A stretch of DNA of 64,000 nt from Theodoxus fluviatilis (lineage: Eukaryota > Mollusca > Gastropoda > Cycloneritida > Neritidae): NCBI GenBank assembly GCA_034096865.1, contig JAWQFJ010005913.1:1-64000 (forward strand). Direction: 5' to 3'. The position numbers and the translations under genes were made by a program. A model generated the notes under the pieces. It was not told the DNA's origin, did no database searches, and saw only the letters and a list, made by a program, of their open reading frames with translations. How positions within the stretch are numbered: the first letter of the stretch is position 1; each line of letters starts with the position of its first letter. Shown piece by piece: positions 60,882-64,000 of this stretch.

Positions 60882-61560
60882 TGATGGGTGGGGGAGAGGG
60901 AGATAGTGGGAGGGAATGGGGTGGGGGAGAGGGAGATGGTGGGAGGGGGTGGGGGAGTGGGAGATAGTGGGAGAGATTGGGGTGGGGAGAGGGAGATGGT
61001 GGGAGGGGTGGGGGAGAGGGAGATGGTGGGAGAGGGTGGGGCGAGGGGAGAGGGAGATGGTGGGACGGGTTGGGTGGAGGAGAGGGAGGTGGTGGGAGGG
61101 GATGGGGTGGGGGAGAGGGAGATGGTGGGAGGGGTGGGGGGGGAGAGGGAGGTGGTGGAAGTGGTGGCTTGGGGAGAGGGAGATGGTGGGAGGGGTGGGT
61201 GGGGAGAGGGAGATGTGGAGTGGGCTTGGGGAGAGGGAGATGGTGGAGGAGGTTGGGGAGAGGGAGATGTGGGAGGGAAGGGGTGGGGGAGAGGGAGATG
61301 GTGGGGGGGATGGAGGGGGAGGGAGAGGGAGATGGTGGGAGGGGATGGGGTGGGGGGGACGGAGATGGTGAGAGGGGATGGGGTGGGGGAGAGGGAGATG
61401 GTGGGAGGGGATGGGGTGGGGAGAGGGAGATGGTGGGATGGATGGGGTGGGGGGGGGGGGGAGGGAGATGGTGGAAGGGGATGGGGGGGGGGGGGGGGAG
61501 AGGGAGATGGTATGAGGGGGTGGGGTGGGGGAGAAAGAGATGTGGGAGAGGATGGGGTGG
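60882..61560 (+). repeat. G-rich GGGAGAGGGAGATGGTGGGA array
   Basis: About 25 variable units of roughly 23-30 bp combine GGGGAGAGGGAGATGGTGGG with GGGTGGGG-type spacers. Strong G/C strand asymmetry and many G-runs give G-quadruplex potential. Long open frames here (Gly/Glu/Arg-rich on plus, Pro/Ser/His-rich on minus) are artefacts. Confidence 0.92.
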
Positions 61561-61943
61561 GTTCGAACCCGATCTTCTTCTTCTTCTTTTTTTTAATGCC
61601 AAAACCTGGAGGTTCAGCGCCAGCGGTTTTTATCTGTCTGTCTGTCTGTCTGTCTGTCTGTGTGTGTGTGTGTGTCTGTCTGTCCTGACTTAACGGCTGA
61701 TTTCTTAAAAACTACTGGACGGATTTCCTTGACATTTTGCACACTTACTGGAAGTTAGGTCCGATTGAATGTATCAAATTTCAGAATCGAGGTTTGAACA
61801 GAAAGTGATTTATTTAGGTCGTAAACTCGAAACCCCCCCCCCCCCCTCCCCTCCCTAAAATGTCATTTGACGGAATGGCTAAATGCGTGGCTTAATCGAG
61901 ATCGAGTCAAACAGAGTTATCTTTTCCTACTTTCAACAAAACA

Positions 61944-62148
61944 ATGGCTTCTTCGTATGTTGAACGTCTACCAGCAGTCGCAAAAAAGCGGTACTACAAG
62001 AAGATTATTGACGTTGATGAGTTAGATCCGTATGAAATACCAAACAGTTCGTGGTCTGTCGACAAAAACCAGTTGCCGGACATAAACCACGCCAGGATTC
62101 TACAATATTTTGTGCTGGGTCACACGAGTTGTTCACTGGCACATTTGG
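61944..62148 (+). pseudogene. Short ORF in unit 2
   Basis: This frame is collinear with the unit 1 ORF, with a few replacements (Asp to Val in the Leu-Pro-Ala-x-Ala part, Glu to Lys, Gly to Glu before Leu-Asp-Pro-Tyr). It has no stop or frameshift over about 68 codons before the tRNA-like segment. Confidence 0.5.
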
Positions 62149-62197
62149 TAGAGCGTTGGACTCTTGGTCATGCATGACCAGGTTCGATTCTGCGCTG
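62137..62197 (+). repeat. tRNA-Lys-like segment, unit 2
   Basis: It has the same A-box-like, anticodon-arm-like and B-box-like parts as in unit 1, with minor changes in the anticodon-arm side (CATGCATGACC). Confidence 0.65.
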
Positions 62198-62265
62198 AAA
62201 CTTTTTTTCTCTCTCTTTTTTTGAGAAGTTGTGGGTTCGAAACCAACCTGGTTTTTTGTGTTTTT

Positions 62266-62305
<40 letters not shown>

Positions 62306-62666
62306 CCCCTCTTTTCTCGAGTGGTTGCGGGTTCGAACCCGATCTCCTTTTTTAAAAAAATGCCAAAACCTGGAGGTTCAGCGCTAGCGGCTTTTATCTG
62401 TCTGTCTGTCTGTCTGTCCCGACTTAACGGCTGATTTCTCAAAAACTACTGGACGGATTTCCTTGACATTTTGCACACTTACTGGAAGTTAGGTCCGATT
62501 GAATGTATCACATTTTCAGAATCGAGGTTTGAACAGAAAGTGATTTATTTAGGTCGTAAACTCGACCCCCCCCCCCCCCCAAAATGTCATTTGATGGAAT
62601 GGCGAAATGCGTGGCTTAATCGAGATCGAGTCAAACAGAGTTATCTTTTCCTATTTCAGCAAAACA

Positions 62667-62871
62667 ATGGCTTCCTCGTATGTTGAACGTCTACCAGCAG
62701 ATGCAAAAAAGCGGTACTACAAGAAGATTATTGACGTTGATGGGTTAGAACCGTATGAAATACCAAACAGTTCGTGGTCTGTCGATAAAAACCAGTTGCC
62801 AGACATAAACCACGCCAGGATTCTACAATATTTTGTGCTGGGACATGCCAGTTCTCCACTGGCACATTTGG
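62667..62871 (+). pseudogene. Short ORF in unit 3
   Basis: This is the third collinear copy, again uninterrupted. It is preceded by TTTCAG, which resembles a splice acceptor; the same site in unit 2 reads TTTCAA. Confidence 0.5.
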
Positions 62872-62920
62872 TAGAGCGTTGGACTCTTGGTCATGTGTGA
62901 CCAGGTTCGATTCTGCGCTG
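62860..62920 (+). repeat. tRNA-Lys-like segment, unit 3
   Basis: It is near-identical to the unit 1 segment, with GTGTGACC in place of GCGTGACC. Confidence 0.65.
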
Positions 62921-63094
62921 GAACGGGTTTTTTTCTCGCTTATTTTTAGAGGTTGTGGGTTCGAACCCGACCTGGTTTTTTGTGTTTGTGTGTGTTTTCC
63001 CCCCCTCTGTTCTCGAGAGGTTGCGGGTTCGAATCCGATCTTCTTTTTTTTAATGCCAAAACCTGGAGGTTCAGCGACAGCGGTTTTTATATAT

Positions 63095-64000
63095 AGAGGT
63101 ATTGTGTATAAAGGGTCTTTGGGATGAGTTCAGGAGAGATCTGGATTTGACCTAATGTGAGGCCTACAGTGTAGATGCTGCGGAAGAATATCTGGATTTA
63201 ACCCTGTTAGGAGTCTCCAGTACTCTGTGTCCTGTGGAGGGACGTCTGGAGAGGCCCAGAGGAGGCTGGCAGCACAGGTGTGCTGAGGGTAGACGTCCAG
63301 GTGTGACTAAGTGTGGGTCAACAGCAATGATGTGCTGTGTAGTTGTGTCCATGCCTACCCATCTGGGGTAGGCAGCACTATAGTGCGCTGATAAGAGATT
63401 TCCCAATTCGATTCATCAGGAGATGTTGGTACCGGTTCATCGTTTGATGTATCATCGGATTGCTAGTTGACTGCATCATTAATTGTGTGTTGTGTTATTC
63501 TGGCATAGAACAACTAATAAGTGTCATGTAACAGATTTGAGCAAGTAATGTTGTGCATCACTTTGTGTAACCAGAATTCATGCTCCTTCCTCCCTGTGCC
63601 TTACTGAGTGAAGAAATGCAGCTCGGGTGTTCTGATTTCCCATGTGAATCACCTGACAAGTATGTATAGGGTTGTGAGATCCCCAGCGGTTAGTGACTGA
63701 ACGTTCGCTTATCTTGGTCTGTGCCCTCAGCTGGATATTTAATGGACTTTCGTGCATGAAATGGACTGTCATGTTTCAAATGTTAAGAAATCATTATTGT
63801 CCATGTTTTGTTGTTGTATTAAATTTAATTGTGTATGACCTGGCCCCGCCGCTAATGTTAGATCTGAAAGTGTGTACTATTCAGGGACCGAATAGTTTTA
63901 GGAGGGGTTAGTGTTATGAAGTCCTTGTTCAGTCAGGGAACTCGCCAGAATGTTCCGACCCTCCTTTGTTCTAACCCCCGCCCCGCATATGTCAGAGGAA
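63095..64000. other. Unrecognised right end of the window
   Basis: There is no coding frame with domain character. Near 63895-63920, AGGAGGGGTTAG followed by TGTTATGAAG resembles a polypurine tract and LTR start, but the window ends before this can be judged. Confidence 0.3.

Larger units (their letters stand above)
61632..62397 (+). mobile_element. Composite exon/tRNA repeat unit 2
   Basis: It has the same order of parts as unit 1. The ORF starts at 61944, the tRNA-like part is at 62137-62197, and the TGTG tract between the two T-arm motifs is expanded. It is preceded by the unit tail (GGGTTCGAACCCGATCTTC at about 61559), which follows the G-rich array directly. Confidence 0.78.
62398..63090 (+). 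mobile_element. Composite exon/tRNA repeat unit 3
   Basis: This is a tandem copy directly after unit 2. The ORF starts at 62667 and the tRNA-like part is at 62860-62920. It ends with the CCAAAACCTGGAGGTTCAG block and GCGGTTTTTATATATAGAGG, where the TCTGTCTG tract is replaced. Confidence 0.78.

Noticed and set aside
60766..61693. Pro-rich or Gly/Glu-rich proteins of up to 278 residues
   Set aside because: They lie on opposite strands of the G-rich array and reflect low-complexity sequence only.
60034..62920. Genuine tRNA-Lys genes
   Set aside because: A- and B-box-like parts are present, but the acceptor stem does not pair and the anticodon stem is degenerate. All three are parts of a dispersed composite unit.
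63895..64000. Start of a 3' LTR after a polypurine tract (TGTTATGAAG)
   Set aside because: The window ends within about 90 bp, and no second copy of this sequence or upstream polyprotein was seen.

Overview
This is eukaryotic nuclear DNA, most likely from a mollusc and probably a marine gastropod. Coding sequence is sparse and split by spliced introns. Short dispersed repeats, DNA-transposon remnants, non-LTR retrotransposon ends and minisatellites fill most of the window. The mollusc assignment rests on remembered repeat styles: elements packed with tandem AAGGTCA sites, CATCC-tailed repeats, and a tRNA-like repeat with several GGTTCGAA boxes. It is an inference, not a database match. I see no bacterial, organellar or CRISPR sequence.

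Positions 3037-38707 (+) hold one gene that I assembled from eight coding exons. All seven intron phases agree, and the exons sum to 2286 nt, or 761 residues plus a stop. The protein has a short N-terminus without a signal peptide, one leucine-rich transmembrane helix followed by a Cys-Val-Cys palmitoylation-type site, and a roughly 700-residue cytoplasmic tail. The tail carries about 27 Tyr-x-x-(Val/Ile/Leu/Met) motifs and proline-rich patches. This is the architecture of the PAG1/Cbp class of raft adaptors, which dock Csk and Src-family SH2 domains. Intron 2 appears to use a GC-AG splice pair. The introns contain 27-, 12-, 47-, 22-, 52- and 43-bp tandem arrays, an internally deleted hAT element, piggyBac fragments including a 174-bp-arm inverted repeat, and several terminal-inverted-repeat (TIR) elements.

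Positions 38708-54712 are non-coding. They include possible 3' UTR of the adaptor gene with candidate poly(A) signals near 39705 and 44080, and a purine-rich 30-bp array. A minus-strand non-LTR retrotransposon end follows, carrying a nested 234-bp MITE. Further on are CATCC-tailed repeats, a clean 499-bp solo LTR, a second reverse-transcriptase remnant, and a 3.25-kb array of 45-bp units.

Positions 54713-55180 (-) are the last coding exon of a convergent kelch-repeat gene, possibly KLHDC9-like. Its upstream exons were not found in the window.

Positions 55450-63090 are a repeat domain. It holds a minus-strand copy of the AAGGTCA-rich element, a palindromic element around telomere-like CCCTAA repeats, an LTR-like block, a G-rich array, and three copies of a composite unit. 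Each unit joins a short conserved ORF, resembling the first exon of a YqaJ/SWIM-type mobile gene, to a tRNA-Lys-like sequence and two extra B-box-like T-arm motifs. Positions 63095-64000 are not recognised.
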